Shown here piece after piece: positions 51,630 through 60,014 of a DNA stretch of 64,000 nt. The notes under the pieces were generated by a model, which saw only the letters and a program-made list of their open reading frames with translations, did no database searches and was not told the DNA's origin. Made by a program: the position numbers and the translations under genes. Every line of letters starts with the position of its first letter. The first letter of the stretch is position 1. Source of the DNA: Allorhizobium borbori (lineage in GTDB: Bacteria; Pseudomonadota; Alphaproteobacteria; Rhizobiales; Rhizobiaceae); the NCBI RefSeq assembly GCF_014196535.1, contig NZ_JACIDU010000001.1, positions 310,001-374,000 of the forward strand, in the 5' to 3' direction.

Positions 51630-51860
51630 CCGGATGCGCGGGTTTGTTGCGAACCTCGGCATGACGGGGATGCGGCGCTTGCTACCACACTCATGTGCCC
51701 CGGTCATCCACCAACAGCCGAAAAGCCCTGCCAGCCTTGAGAAGTTTGCCTTTGACAGACGGCGGCGCACAGATTAAGGGGACCGGCTATAATTTTTCGT
51801 CCTGCGCCCGTTTTGACGGCTCGCACCGATTGTGATCTCAGCCATTCAAGAGGCCTAACA

Positions 51861-52250
51861 GTGGCAAAAGCGGAACTTGGTACCAAGCGGACCGACCCGG
51901 ATACCGGCAAGAAATTCTACGACCTGAACCGTGATCCGGTCGTCTCGCCCTACACGGGCAAGAGCTGGCCGCTCTCCTTCTTTGAAGAGAGCACGGCTGC
52001 AGCGATCATGGAAAAGGCCGAGGAAGAGGACGTTCAGGAAGTCGATACCGAGAACACGGATGTCGAACTGGTTTCCCTCGAGGACGCCGACGACGACGCA
52101 GCCGGCGGCAGCGACCTCCCGGATCTCGGTGATGACGATGTCGAACTGGACGACGACGAGGACGACACCTTCCTTGAAGCCGACGATGACGACGATGACG
52201 ACGACATGACCGGTATCATCGGCGTTACCGGCGGCGACGACGAAGTCTGA
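51861..52250 (+). CDS. FYDLN-acid family protein (TIGR02300)
   Basis: A 129-residue protein of the TIGR02300/FYDLN-acid family, known almost only in alphaproteobacteria and of unknown function. The conserved N-terminus is VAKAELGTKRTDPDTGKKFYDLNRDPVVSPYTGKSW, with the naming FYDLN motif. It is followed by a long acidic tail (DDDVELDDDEDDTFLE and further aspartate runs). The start is GTG 51861 with AAGAGG about nine bases upstream; earlier in-frame codons to 51813 are not family-like. It is divergent from the cmk side and followed by a terminator and tRNA-Ala, an order seen in other rhizobia. Confidence 0.9.
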   Translation: MAKAELGTKRTDPDTGKKFYDLNRDPVVSPYTGKSWPLSFFEESTAAAIMEKAEEEDVQEVDTENTDVELVSLEDADDDAAGGSDLPDLGDDDVELDDDEDDTFLEADDDDDDDDMTGIIGVTGGDDEV

Positions 52251-52265
52251 TCGCATGTGTTCCAC

Positions 52266-52303
52266 AGGCCGGTCATAAAAAAATCGACCGGCCTGCATTT
52301 TTC
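52266..52303 (+). terminator. Terminator of the FYDLN-acid gene
   Basis: CAGGCCGGTC (52266-52275) and GACCGGCCTG (52287-52296) form a perfect 10-bp stem around an A-rich loop, followed by CATTTTT. Confidence 0.85.
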
Positions 52304-52402
52304 GGCTTGCGCTTCAAAAAACCACGAAGTAATAAGCCGCCACACCCGACGGGGAGACACTCTCCGAAAGGTTCCCGGGCCGGAAAAACCGGCACCTTAG
52401 AT

Positions 52403-52478
<76 letters not shown>

Positions 52479-52572
52479 AATCTTTCCAGACATTGACGAC
52501 AGTAACGCGATAAACGCCGAAGCGTCTGCGGAATTCGCCTCGCGCGAAAATTGACTTCTCGCGCCGATTCGC

Positions 52573-52597
52573 GGAACATCGCGGCTCTACAAGCGTT
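52573..52597 (+). promoter_or_regulatory. EcfG/RpoE2-type general stress promoter of hdeD
   Basis: GGAAC (52573-52577) and CGTT (52594-52597) are separated by 16 bases, exactly the alphaproteobacterial EcfG consensus GGAAC-N16/17-CGTT. It lies 62 bases before the hdeD start. HdeD-type genes are plausible members of a stress regulon. Confidence 0.6.
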
Positions 52598-52658
52598 TTG
52601 GCATGCGGGCGGCCGAATCGGTTTTCCCGGCCTCGCCCCATTTTCGCGAGGAGCCATC

Positions 52659-53234
52659 ATGACCATTTCACTCGATGCAGCCGCAGAAGTCTATCGCGAA
52701 GCGATGCGCCAGTCCGTGCGGCGTTATTCGCTCTGGTATCTCGTGGAGGGAGTGCTGCTAACGCTGGCCGGCATTCTCGCCATGGTCTTCCCGCTGATTT
52801 CCTCGACCGCCGCCGTGCTCATGCTCGGCTGGCTTCTGATCTTCAGCGGCGCCCTGCAGGCGATCAACCTCATCAGCGCGCGGCATGTGCCGCATTTCTG
52901 GCTGCAGCTTGCTGCGGTGCTGCTCAGTCTCATCGCCGGCTTCCTCATCCTGCGCGATCCGCTCCAGTCGCTCGCCATCCTGACGTTGCTGGTGCTGGTG
53001 TTCTTCATGTTGGAAGGCATGTCGAAGATCGTTTTCGCACTGACGATCCGCCCCCTGCCGATCTGGGGTTATGTGCTGGCAAGCGGCGTTGTCGGCGTGC
53101 TGCTGTCGATCTTCCTGCTCGTCAACCTGCCGGAAACGGCGGTGTGGCTGGTGGCGCTTCTGATCGGCGTGCAGTTCATCACCATCGGCGTACCACTGGC
53201 CCTCATGGCCTGGCGCATTCGCACAAGTCCGTGA
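52659..53234 (+). CDS. HdeD-family membrane protein
   Basis: A 191-residue inner-membrane protein with six helices arranged as pairs (LVEGVLLTLAGILAMVFPLI, AAVLMLGWLLIFSGALQAIN, and so on). The motif pattern WYLVEGVLLTLAGILA...P.IS..A.....G...I..G is typical of the HdeD/DUF308 family linked to acid resistance in enterobacteria. GAGGAG lies about six bases before ATG 52659. An EcfG-type promoter lies upstream, so it is probably a general stress gene here. The biochemical role of the family is unknown. Confidence 0.88.
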   Translation: MTISLDAAAEVYREAMRQSVRRYSLWYLVEGVLLTLAGILAMVFPLISSTAAVLMLGWLLIFSGALQAINLISARHVPHFWLQLAAVLLSLIAGFLILRDPLQSLAILTLLVLVFFMLEGMSKIVFALTIRPLPIWGYVLASGVVGVLLSIFLLVNLPETAVWLVALLIGVQFITIGVPLALMAWRIRTSP

Positions 53235-53300
53235 GTGGCCTTGCCCGCGTCACCTTAACCCGGATGATGGCCGACGACCGAATCAATCCATGGATGCGTC

Positions 53301-54089
53301 GTGTTCTATGTCTCCCGCCTGTTCTGGCTGCTGGCCCAGCCTCTGTCGCTCGCCTTTTTTCTGGTAACGCTCGGATGTCTGGCGCTGCTCCTCGGTTTTC
53401 GCAAGAGCGGGATCACCTTGAGCATGCTGGCAAGCAGCATCCTCTTCGTCACGCTGTTCACGACGGCAGGCGACGTGGCCCTGCAGACCCTCGAGGATCG
53501 CTTTCCCAGGCCCGGACGCGATCCGGACAACGTGTCGTGCATGATCGTTCTGGGCGGAGCGTTTTCATCGCAGGTGAATACCGCGCGCGGCGGCATCGAA
53601 ATGAACCAATCCGCGGACCGTTTCGTGGAGACCTTGCGGCTGGCTCTCGCCCATCCGCAAGCGAAAGTCCTGATTTCGGGCGGGGACGGTTCGTTCAGCG
53701 GCACTTACGAGGGTGACGGGGTGACGGCGGAGCGCTTCTTCCCGGCCTTTGGCGTCTCGACCGATCGACTGCTGCGCGACACGACATCCCGCAACACAGC
53801 CGAGAATGTGGAGAACACGAAAGCACTGCTGACGAGTGCCGGGCTTTCGGATTGCCTGCTGATCACCTCCGCCTTCCATATGCCGCGCTCCATCGGCCTG
53901 ATGCGGAAGGCCGGGCTTTCCGTCATCCCCTGGCCGACGGATTATCGCACGGACGGGAAGACGACGCTTGGCGCGGACCTGACCCAGCCGACGCTGAACG
54001 CCCAGCAGACTGCAACGGCGCTGCGCGAATGGTTTGGTCTTGTGGCCTACAGGCTGATGGGGCGAACCGACACGCTTCTGCCCGGCTGA
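53301..54089 (+). CDS. YdcF/ElyC-type DUF218 protein
   Basis: A 262-residue protein with two N-terminal membrane segments (LLAQPLSLAFFLVTLGCLAL, then SMLASSILFVTLFTTAG) and a periplasmic DUF218 domain. The domain shows CMIVLGGAFSS, KVLISGGDG, RNTAENVENTKALL and LLITSAFHMPRSIGLMRKAG, the usual family order. ElyC and SanA relatives affect cell-envelope and lipid II carrier metabolism, but the function here is not established. The start is GTG 53301; no better start with a ribosome site was seen. Confidence 0.85.
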   Translation: MFYVSRLFWLLAQPLSLAFFLVTLGCLALLLGFRKSGITLSMLASSILFVTLFTTAGDVALQTLEDRFPRPGRDPDNVSCMIVLGGAFSSQVNTARGGIEMNQSADRFVETLRLALAHPQAKVLISGGDGSFSGTYEGDGVTAERFFPAFGVSTDRLLRDTTSRNTAENVENTKALLTSAGLSDCLLITSAFHMPRSIGLMRKAGLSVIPWPTDYRTDGKTTLGADLTQPTLNAQQTATALREWFGLVAYRLMGRTDTLLPG

Positions 54090-54093
54090 AAAC

Positions 54094-54567
54094 CTACTTC
54101 TTCTGAACGGTGTACAATGTCGTGCCGCGAATGCGCGAGACAATCAGGCAGGGTTCCTCGCCTTCGGCACGATCGCAGAAACGCGGATGCATCTTCATCG
54201 CAATGAGATTGTTGCCATAACGAACCTCGTAATCGAGGCTGTAAAGGCGGGCGGTGGCGATCATGAGATAGCCGCCCTCCTTCACCTGAAGATAGAGGTT
54301 GTAGAGACAGCCATCGCCATTGCAGCCGACGCCACGCTCACCGTCACACACGACAGAACCGTGGCTGACGACCGCATCCACCAGCCCGTCATTGTTGATA
54401 TCCTGCCGCTTGACGAAGCCGCTGTCGAACTGGACGACCTTACATTTGTCCTGGAAGAATTTCTTCTCATAGATTTCCGGGTCGCTGACGAGCGCCTGCT
54501 GCGCCAACGTATCGTTGGCGACAAAAAGCAAAAGAGCGGCAGCGAGAAGAGAACGGGACTTTTTCAC
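54094..54567 (-). CDS. Small secreted protein of unknown function
   Basis: A 157-residue protein with a signal peptide (KKSRSLLAAALLLFVANDTLA, cleavage likely after AQQA). The mature part has six cysteines, including VVCDGERGVGCNGDGCLYN, and a motif like a calcium-binding repeat, RQDINNDGLVDAVVSHG, of the FG-GAP type. The remainder reads as beta strands (GGYLMIATARLYSLDYEVRYGNNLIAMKMHPRFC). I do not recognise a named family. The start is GTG 54567; the longer frame upstream is shadow. It is convergent with the YdcF gene, four bases apart. Confidence 0.75.
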   Translation of the reverse strand: MKKSRSLLAAALLLFVANDTLAQQALVSDPEIYEKKFFQDKCKVVQFDSGFVKRQDINNDGLVDAVVSHGSVVCDGERGVGCNGDGCLYNLYLQVKEGGYLMIATARLYSLDYEVRYGNNLIAMKMHPRFCDRAEGEEPCLIVSRIRGTTLYTVQKK

Positions 54568-54752
54568 GGGTTTCAGTTCCGGCAGAGGGGCGCGGGCGCC
54601 TCGGGAAAGAGCGGTCGGGACACCGGACCATCGCCGGGCCGGCATCATGCCCCGGTGCTTTCCAAATGGTCCAATGACAGGATGCCACGGAATTGTTAAC
54701 GGATTGAGGATGGGGCAGATCGATTCAGCCCGACACCACACCAGGACCACCC

Positions 54753-55397
54753 ATGTCGCTTCTGACCATTCTCGATTATGCCGGCGTCGCCGTGTTCGCA
54801 GCCACCGGAGCTCTCGCGGCCTCACGCAAGCAGCTCGATCCGATCGGCTTCCTGTTCCTGGCCGCGCTGACCGGTATTGGCGGCGGCACGGTACGCGATC
54901 TAGTGCTCGGCCGCGCACCGGTTTTCTGGGTGGTCAATCCGGCCTATGTGCTGGTTTGCGGCGGCGTGGCCATTATCGTCTTCTTCACCGCCCACCTTAT
55001 CGAATACCGATACAGGCTTCTGCTGTGGCTCGATACGGTGGGGCTGGCCGCCTATTGCGTGATGGGAGCAGCCAAGGGTCTCGCCGCCACGGGCTCCGCC
55101 TCCGTGGCCATCGTAACCGGCGTGATGACGGCAACCTTCGGCGGCATTCTGCGCGATGTGCTTTCGGGTGAACCGTCGGTGCTTCTGCGCCCGGAAATCT
55201 ACGTTACGGCGGCCCTGCTGGGCGCCGGTGTCTTCACCGGCATGCATTTCGCCGGCACACCGCTGTGGGCTGCGACAACGGCCGGCGCCCTTGCGGCTTT
55301 CCTGTTGCGTGGCGGCGCGCTGATCCGTGGCTGGAGCATTCCCTGCTACAAGCCGCGACCGGGCCGCCCGGTCAAGGACGACGGATCGACACAATAA
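54753..55397 (+). CDS. TRIC-type cation channel (UPF0126/YadS)
   Basis: A 214-residue membrane protein of seven helices in two repeats of three. Each repeat has the glycine signature of TRIC channels: AALTGIGGGTVRDLVLGRAP in the first and VMTATFGGILRDVLSGEPS in the second. Bacterial TRIC proteins form trimeric potassium or sodium channels; the exact role in rhizobia is unknown. The start ATG 54753 gives MSLLTILDYAGVAVFAATGA, the family's usual beginning. Confidence 0.9.
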   Translation: MSLLTILDYAGVAVFAATGALAASRKQLDPIGFLFLAALTGIGGGTVRDLVLGRAPVFWVVNPAYVLVCGGVAIIVFFTAHLIEYRYRLLLWLDTVGLAAYCVMGAAKGLAATGSASVAIVTGVMTATFGGILRDVLSGEPSVLLRPEIYVTAALLGAGVFTGMHFAGTPLWAATTAGALAAFLLRGGALIRGWSIPCYKPRPGRPVKDDGSTQ

Positions 55398-55412
55398 GGT
55401 GTTTGGTGAATA

Positions 55413-55832
55413 TCAGGAGGTCTTGCGACGCAGGCGCACCACGACGTCAACGTGGGCGATCTCCATGCCTTGCGGCGGCGTCGGCAAACAGTCGATCGTC
55501 ACGTTGCCTTCCGGGAAATCGAGCACTTCGTTCGTGTCCTCGACGAAGAAGTGGTGATGGTCCGACGTGTTGGTGTCGAAATAGGTCTTAGACCCCTCGA
55601 CGGCGAGCACGCGGATCATGCGGGCTTCGGTGAACTGGTGCAGCGTGTTGTAAACCGTCGCGAGCGAAACCGGCACGCCGGCGGTTACGGCTTCCTCGTG
55701 CAGTTCCTCGACGGTCAGGTGGCGATCGCCCTTGGCGAAGAGCAGTTCGGCAAGCGCAATCCGCTGACGCGTGGGGCGCAGGCCCGATTCACGCAGCTTG
55801 TCTTCCATCGCCAGATCCATGTCTTCGCTCAT
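55413..55832 (-). CDS. irr: Iron response regulator Irr (Fur family)
   Basis: Irr is the rhizobial iron-responsive regulator that is stable under low iron and degraded with haem. The 139-residue protein has the Fur winged helix KLRESGLRPTRQRIALAELLF and PVSLATVYNTLHQFTEARMI. The haem-binding histidines lie at residues 92-94 (SDHHHFFVEDTNEVLDF). It lacks the C-terminal cysteine zinc site of true Fur. The N-terminal haem regulatory motif of Bradyrhizobium Irr is also absent, as is usual in Rhizobium and Agrobacterium. Its divergent place next to fabA is conserved in the family, which strengthens the name. Confidence 0.93.
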   Translation of the reverse strand: MSEDMDLAMEDKLRESGLRPTRQRIALAELLFAKGDRHLTVEELHEEAVTAGVPVSLATVYNTLHQFTEARMIRVLAVEGSKTYFDTNTSDHHHFFVEDTNEVLDFPEGNVTIDCLPTPPQGMEIAHVDVVVRLRRKTS

Positions 55833-55884
55833 GCCTACCGCTCCGCCTCCCGGAAAAAGGGAGGGTCCTGTGGTTGCATATACC

Positions 55885-55953
55885 GTTTTGCCCCCGTTCT
55901 TTCAACAGATTCCGCAAAACCGCCTAACGGACAGGCGAAACGCCTGCTTTTTT
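55885..55953 (+). ncRNA. Candidate short RNA or fabA leader attenuator
   Basis: GTTTTGC (55885-55891) pairs with GCAAAAC (55914-55920), and the terminator at 55932-55953 follows. No plus-strand gene precedes it, because irr runs the other way, so the terminator ends either a small RNA or a fabA leader. A TATACC stretch just before it may be a -10 element. The 5' end is unknown. Confidence 0.4.
55932..55953 (+). terminator. Terminator between irr and fabA
   Basis: CAGGCG (55932-55937) pairs with CGCCTG (55941-55946) around AAA and is followed by CTTTTTT. It lies about 177 bases before the fabA start. Confidence 0.7.
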
Positions 55954-56129
55954 CGCTGGCCGGAAACCAGTTGTTCCTGTATGCGACCTGTTGAACAAAA
56001 AACAGGGAGGGGCGGGCCTGGCCTGCCGCATGCGCCAAAGTGGCGCTTCATTTTATCGCGAACATGCACTAGAGGCTTTTGCAGGCACTCGCAGCAGGCG
56101 CGGCGTTAAAGACGGGAAACATCACGTTA

Positions 56130-56645
56130 ATGACACAGAAACAATCGAGCTTCACCTATGAGGAAATCCTGACCTGCGGTCGGGGCGAAATGTTCGGTCC
56201 GGGCAATGCCCAGCTTCCGCTGCCTCCGATGCTGATGTTCCACCGCATTACCGAGATCTTCGAGAATGGCGGTCCGCACGACAAGGGTTACATCCGCGCC
56301 GAGTTCGATATCACTCCCGACCTGTGGTTTTTCCCCTGTCACTTCCAGGGCGATCCCGTCATGCCGGGCTGTCTCGGCCTCGATGCCATGTGGCAGTTGA
56401 CCGGCTTCTTCCTCGGCTGGCTGGGCGAACCCGGCAAGGGCCGTGCGCTCTCGACCGGCGAAGTGAAGTTCACCGGTATGGTCACGCCGAAGACGAAGCT
56501 CGTGGAATACGGCATCGACTTCAAGCGCGTCGTGCGCGGCCGCCTCGTCCTCGGCATTGCCGATGGCTGGATGAAGGCCGACGGTGAAGTCATCTACAAG
56601 GCCACCGATCTTCGCGTCGGCCTGTTCCAGGAAAAGCAGGGCTAA
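56130..56645 (+). CDS. fabA: 3-hydroxydecanoyl-ACP dehydratase/isomerase
   Basis: FabA dehydrates 3-hydroxyacyl-ACP and isomerises the C10 product to the cis-3 form, the entry to unsaturated fatty acids. The 171-residue protein has the active-site histidine 71 and aspartate 85 in [23 protein letters not shown], and [14 protein letters not shown] near the N-terminus. The length matches the family. ATG 56130 gives [14 protein letters not shown]; the frame upstream to 56079 is unlikely. fabB and fabI follow, forming the unsaturated fatty-acid operon typical of rhizobia. Confidence 0.96.
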   Translation: MTQKQSSFTYEEILTCGRGEMFGPGNAQLPLPPMLMFHRITEIFENGGPHDKGYIRAEFDITPDLWFFPCHFQGDPVMPGCLGLDAMWQLTGFFLGWLGEPGKGRALSTGEVKFTGMVTPKTKLVEYGIDFKRVVRGRLVLGIADGWMKADGEVIYKATDLRVGLFQEKQG

Positions 56646-56700
56646 ACGGAAGCCGGGCGCACGGACGCCCGCTCCGCATATTCATAGAAAGGTCCATGAG

Positions 56701-57924
56701 ATGAGACGGGTTGTTGTCACGGGTCTTGGCATCGTGTCTTCCATCGGAAACGATGCGGCCGAGGTCACGCAGTCCCTGCGGGACGCGAAGTCCGGTATTT
56801 CCTTCTCTCCCGATTTTGCCGAGCATGGCTTCCGCAGCCAGGTCTGGGGCAAGCCGAACCTCGATACGGCGGACAAGGTGGACCGTCGCGCCCTGCGCTT
56901 CCTCTCCGAAGGCGGCGTGTGGAACCATATCGCGATGGATCAGGCGATCGCCGACGCCGGCCTCGCGGAGAAGGACTACTCGGCCCAGGAACGGGTCGGC
57001 ATCATCATGGGCTCGGGCGGGCCGTCGACGCGCACGCTGATCGAGGCTGCCGACATCACCCGCAAGAACGGCAATCCGAAGCGGATCGGCCCGTTCGCCG
57101 TGCCGAAGGCCATGTCTTCCACGGCATCGGCCACGCTGGCGACCTGGTTCAAGATTCACGGCGTGAACTACTCGATCTCCTCGGCCTGCTCCACCTCCGC
57201 GCATTGCATCGGCAATGCCTACGAGTTGATCCAGTGGGGCAAGCAGGACGTGATGTTCGCGGGCGGCCACGAAAATCTCGACTGGACGATGTCCAACCTG
57301 TTCGACGCGATGGGGGCCATGTCCTCCAAGTATAACGAGACGGCGGCGACCGCCTCGCGCGCCTACGACGCCGAACGCGACGGTTTCGTGATCGCTGGCG
57401 GCGCAGGCGTCCTCATCCTGGAAGAACTTGAGCACGCCAAGGCCCGCGGCGCGAAAATCTATGCCGAAGTCGTCGGCTACGGTGCGACCTCGGACGGTTA
57501 CGACATGGTCGCCCCCTCCGGCGAAGGCGCGGTCCGCTGCATGCGTCAGGCACTGGCCACCGTGAAGGGCGACGTGGATTACGTCAACACGCACGGAACC
57601 TCGACGCCGGTTGGCGATTCGAAGGAAATCGGCGCCATCCGCGAAGTGTTCGGTGACAAGATCCCGCATATCCAGTCCACCAAGTCGCTGACCGGCCATT
57701 CGCTGGGTGCCGCAGGCGCACAGGAAGCCATCTACAGCCTTCTGTCGATGCAGGCCGGCTTTATCGGCGAAAGCGCGCATATCGAAACGCTCGACCCCGA
57801 ATTCGACGGCGTTCCGATCGTGCGCAAACGCATCGATAACGCCAAGATCGATATTGCGCTCTCGAACTCGTTCGGCTTCGGCGGCACCAACGCCACGCTG
57901 GTGTTCCAGCGCTACAACGGATGA
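56701..57924 (+). CDS. fabB: 3-oxoacyl-ACP synthase I
   Basis: FabB elongates the cis-3-decenoyl-ACP made by FabA. The 407-residue condensing enzyme has the catalytic cysteine in [19 protein letters not shown] (about residue 163), and the two histidines in [12 protein letters not shown] and [14 protein letters not shown]. The C-terminal glycine loop is [13 protein letters not shown]. It begins 56 bases after fabA, with GAAAGG about nine bases upstream of ATG 56701, and its stop overlaps fabI by four bases. The partnership with fabA favours FabB over FabF. Confidence 0.95.
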   Translation: MRRVVVTGLGIVSSIGNDAAEVTQSLRDAKSGISFSPDFAEHGFRSQVWGKPNLDTADKVDRRALRFLSEGGVWNHIAMDQAIADAGLAEKDYSAQERVGIIMGSGGPSTRTLIEAADITRKNGNPKRIGPFAVPKAMSSTASATLATWFKIHGVNYSISSACSTSAHCIGNAYELIQWGKQDVMFAGGHENLDWTMSNLFDAMGAMSSKYNETAATASRAYDAERDGFVIAGGAGVLILEELEHAKARGAKIYAEVVGYGATSDGYDMVAPSGEGAVRCMRQALATVKGDVDYVNTHGTSTPVGDSKEIGAIREVFGDKIPHIQSTKSLTGHSLGAAGAQEAIYSLLSMQAGFIGESAHIETLDPEFDGVPIVRKRIDNAKIDIALSNSFGFGGTNATLVFQRYNG

Positions 57925-58736
57925 ACTCCATGACGGGTATCATGCACGGAAAGCGCGGACTCATCATGGGTGTCGCGAACAACCATTCCATCGCCTGGGG
58001 CATTGCCAAGGCTCTGGCGGCGGAAGGTGCGGAAATCGCCTTCACCTATCAGGGCGATGCGCTGGGAAAGCGCGTAAAGCCGCTGGCGGCTGAGGTGGGT
58101 TCCGATTTCCTGCTGCCCTGCGACGTCGAAGACCTCGCATCCGTCGACGCCGTCTTTGCCGAACTGGAAGCCCGCTGGGGCAAGATCGATTTTCTCGTGC
58201 ATGCCATCGGCTTTTCCGACAAGAACGAGCTGAAGGGCCTCTACGCCGACACGACGCGCGATAATTTCGTGCGGACCATGATCATTTCCTGCTTCTCGTT
58301 CACGGAAGTGACCAAGCGGGCGGCAGCGATCATGAATGATGGCGGTTCGGTGCTGACGCTGACCTATAACGGTTCGCAGCGTGTCATTCCGAACTACAAC
58401 GTCATGGGTGTCGCCAAGGCAGCGCTCGAAGCCTCGATGCGCTATCTGTCTGCGGATTTTGGCCCGCAGAACATCCGCGTTAACGCGATCTCGGCCGGTC
58501 CGGTGCGCACGCTGGCTGGCGCCGGCATTGCCGATGCCCGTGCCATGTATGCCTGGAACCAGAAGAACGCGCCGCTGCGCCGTACCGCAACCATCGACGA
58601 TATCGGCGGCTCCGCGCTCTATCTGCTCAGCAAGCTGTCGAACGGCGTAACCGGCGAAGTCCATTACGTCGATGGCGGGTTCAACATCACCTCGGTTCCG
58701 CCGCTGGAAGTGCTGAAGAACGTCGATCCGGAATAA
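57921..58736 (+). CDS. fabI: Enoyl-ACP reductase (NADH)
   Basis: FabI reduces trans-2-enoyl-ACP in the last step of each elongation cycle. The 271-residue SDR-type protein has [33 protein letters not shown], typical of FabI, and the Y-x6-K pair at tyrosine 159 and lysine 166 ([20 protein letters not shown]). The family's other tyrosine is 149 (LTLTYNGSQ). It starts within the fabB stop (ATGA). Two alternative in-frame ATGs follow at 57930 and 57942. A strong terminator closes the operon. Confidence 0.95.
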   Translation: MNSMTGIMHGKRGLIMGVANNHSIAWGIAKALAAEGAEIAFTYQGDALGKRVKPLAAEVGSDFLLPCDVEDLASVDAVFAELEARWGKIDFLVHAIGFSDKNELKGLYADTTRDNFVRTMIISCFSFTEVTKRAAAIMNDGGSVLTLTYNGSQRVIPNYNVMGVAKAALEASMRYLSADFGPQNIRVNAISAGPVRTLAGAGIADARAMYAWNQKNAPLRRTATIDDIGGSALYLLSKLSNGVTGEVHYVDGGFNITSVPPLEVLKNVDPE

Positions 58737-58758
58737 GCCGGAAACCGATCAAAGAACA

Positions 58759-58795
58759 GAACCGCCTGCCGGCCTCCGGCAGGCGGTTTTCTTTT
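58759..58795 (+). terminator. Terminator of fabA-fabB-fabI
   Basis: CCGCCTGCCGG (58762-58772) pairs perfectly with CCGGCAGGCGG (58776-58786) around CCT, extended by A-T pairs and followed by TTTTCTTTT. Confidence 0.9.
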
Positions 58796-58808
58796 GGGCT
58801 TCATAGCG

Positions 58809-59837
58809 TCAGCGCGCCTTCCTGTTGCGCACGGCGCGCGGCGAGGTGCCGAACCAGCGTGTCACGGAACGGCTGAAGGCGCTTGGAGCGGAGTAGCCCA
58901 GGCGATAGCAGATCTCCGCGATCGAAAGATCGCTCTCCTTGAGAAGCGTCAGGCTCATGTCCCGGCGGATGGCGTCGCGAATATCGTTGAGGCTCGTTCC
59001 CTGTTCGGACAGGCGGCGCTGCAGGGTGCGCTCGGAAAGATCGAAATGCTTCGCGGTCTCCGTCAGCGACAGTTCCGGCTCGGCAATGCGCAGATGGAGA
59101 TAATCGCGAACCTCCGTCACGAACTCCTCCTGCGAAGCCGGCTTCGACGGATGCAGGCTGCGGCATTGCATATCCATCAGCGTGAACAGCCGCTGATCGC
59201 CGCGCGGATTGACGACCCCCATGATCTCGTGCGGAAAGCAAACGCTGTTGATGCGACTTGAAAAGGTGAGCCGGTTCGAAAGATAGCGCTGGAAAATGGC
59301 AGGGTTTCGGGGCTTCGGACGCTCCAGTTCGATCTCCACCAGCGCTGCGCGTTCCCCGACGATGTCTCGCAAGCGGGCCATGACCATGGTGGTCGCCATA
59401 TCCACATACTGGTCGCGCTTGACGACAAGCGGTGAAAAGGTCAGCCGGAGAACGACACCCTTTTCCGTTTCCTCGCGCACAAAGTAGCTGGAGGACGTGG
59501 CGCCCGGTACATGCGCCTCCAGAAAATCGACCAAATCACGCACGGTGGGTGCCACGATCAGGCCGTAGCCGAAGGGGCCGCTCGCGCCACGCTCATAGGC
59601 ATCGACGCACTTCAACCCGAAGGCCTCATCGCCGGACAGCAGCGCACAGGCTTCCAGAAGACGGCAGATCTTGTCCAGGCTGACGCGTGCCGTCATGCTT
59701 TGCAGCATCTCGGGGTCGATCCCGAGCGCTTCACAAATCGGTTTGATATCAATGCCATAGCTGGCGGCGTGCTCCGCAACGGCGGACGCCACGCCGGCAA
59801 TGATGGTCATACCCTCCAGTTCGGGTGAATTAGTCAT
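58809..59837 (-). CDS. AraC-family transcriptional regulator (OruR/ArgR type)
   Basis: A 342-residue regulator. The N-terminal 220 residues form the Arabinose_bd (PF12625) domain seen in OruR-like proteins (ASYGIDIKPICEALGIDPEML, then ALLSGDEAFGLKCVDAYERG, then GPFGYGLIVAPTVRDLVDFL). The C-terminal double helix-turn-helix reads PELSLTETAKHFDLSERTLQRRLSEQGTSLNDIRDAIRRDMSLTLLKESDLSIAEICYRLGYSAPSAFSRSVTRWFGTSPRAVR, the AraC signature. It is convergent with fabI. Its target is unknown, and the gap upstream to the next gene shows no clear operator. Confidence 0.88.
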   Translation of the reverse strand: MTNSPELEGMTIIAGVASAVAEHAASYGIDIKPICEALGIDPEMLQSMTARVSLDKICRLLEACALLSGDEAFGLKCVDAYERGASGPFGYGLIVAPTVRDLVDFLEAHVPGATSSSYFVREETEKGVVLRLTFSPLVVKRDQYVDMATTMVMARLRDIVGERAALVEIELERPKPRNPAIFQRYLSNRLTFSSRINSVCFPHEIMGVVNPRGDQRLFTLMDMQCRSLHPSKPASQEEFVTEVRDYLHLRIAEPELSLTETAKHFDLSERTLQRRLSEQGTSLNDIRDAIRRDMSLTLLKESDLSIAEICYRLGYSAPSAFSRSVTRWFGTSPRAVRNRKAR

Positions 59838-59950
59838 ACTATGGCGTCCAATGTTCGGAAATTGTCACGCAATGCTAAGATGATTGGGCGGCCTTGTCGA
59901 TACAAACATTAGGAGTAGATGATACGCAACTACACCTATGTATAAATGTA

Positions 59951-59974
59951 AACGTCCGCCGAAGGGCGGACGTT
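59951..59974 (-). terminator. Terminator of the RsmC-like gene
   Basis: AACGTCCGCC (59951-59960) pairs perfectly with GGCGGACGTT (59965-59974) around GAAG. On the minus strand it is followed by TACATTTATA, a T-rich tail. Confidence 0.65.
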
Positions 59975-60014
59975 CCATTGAAACAGATGAGGGTTCAAAA
60001 GCAGCTTGAAGGCG

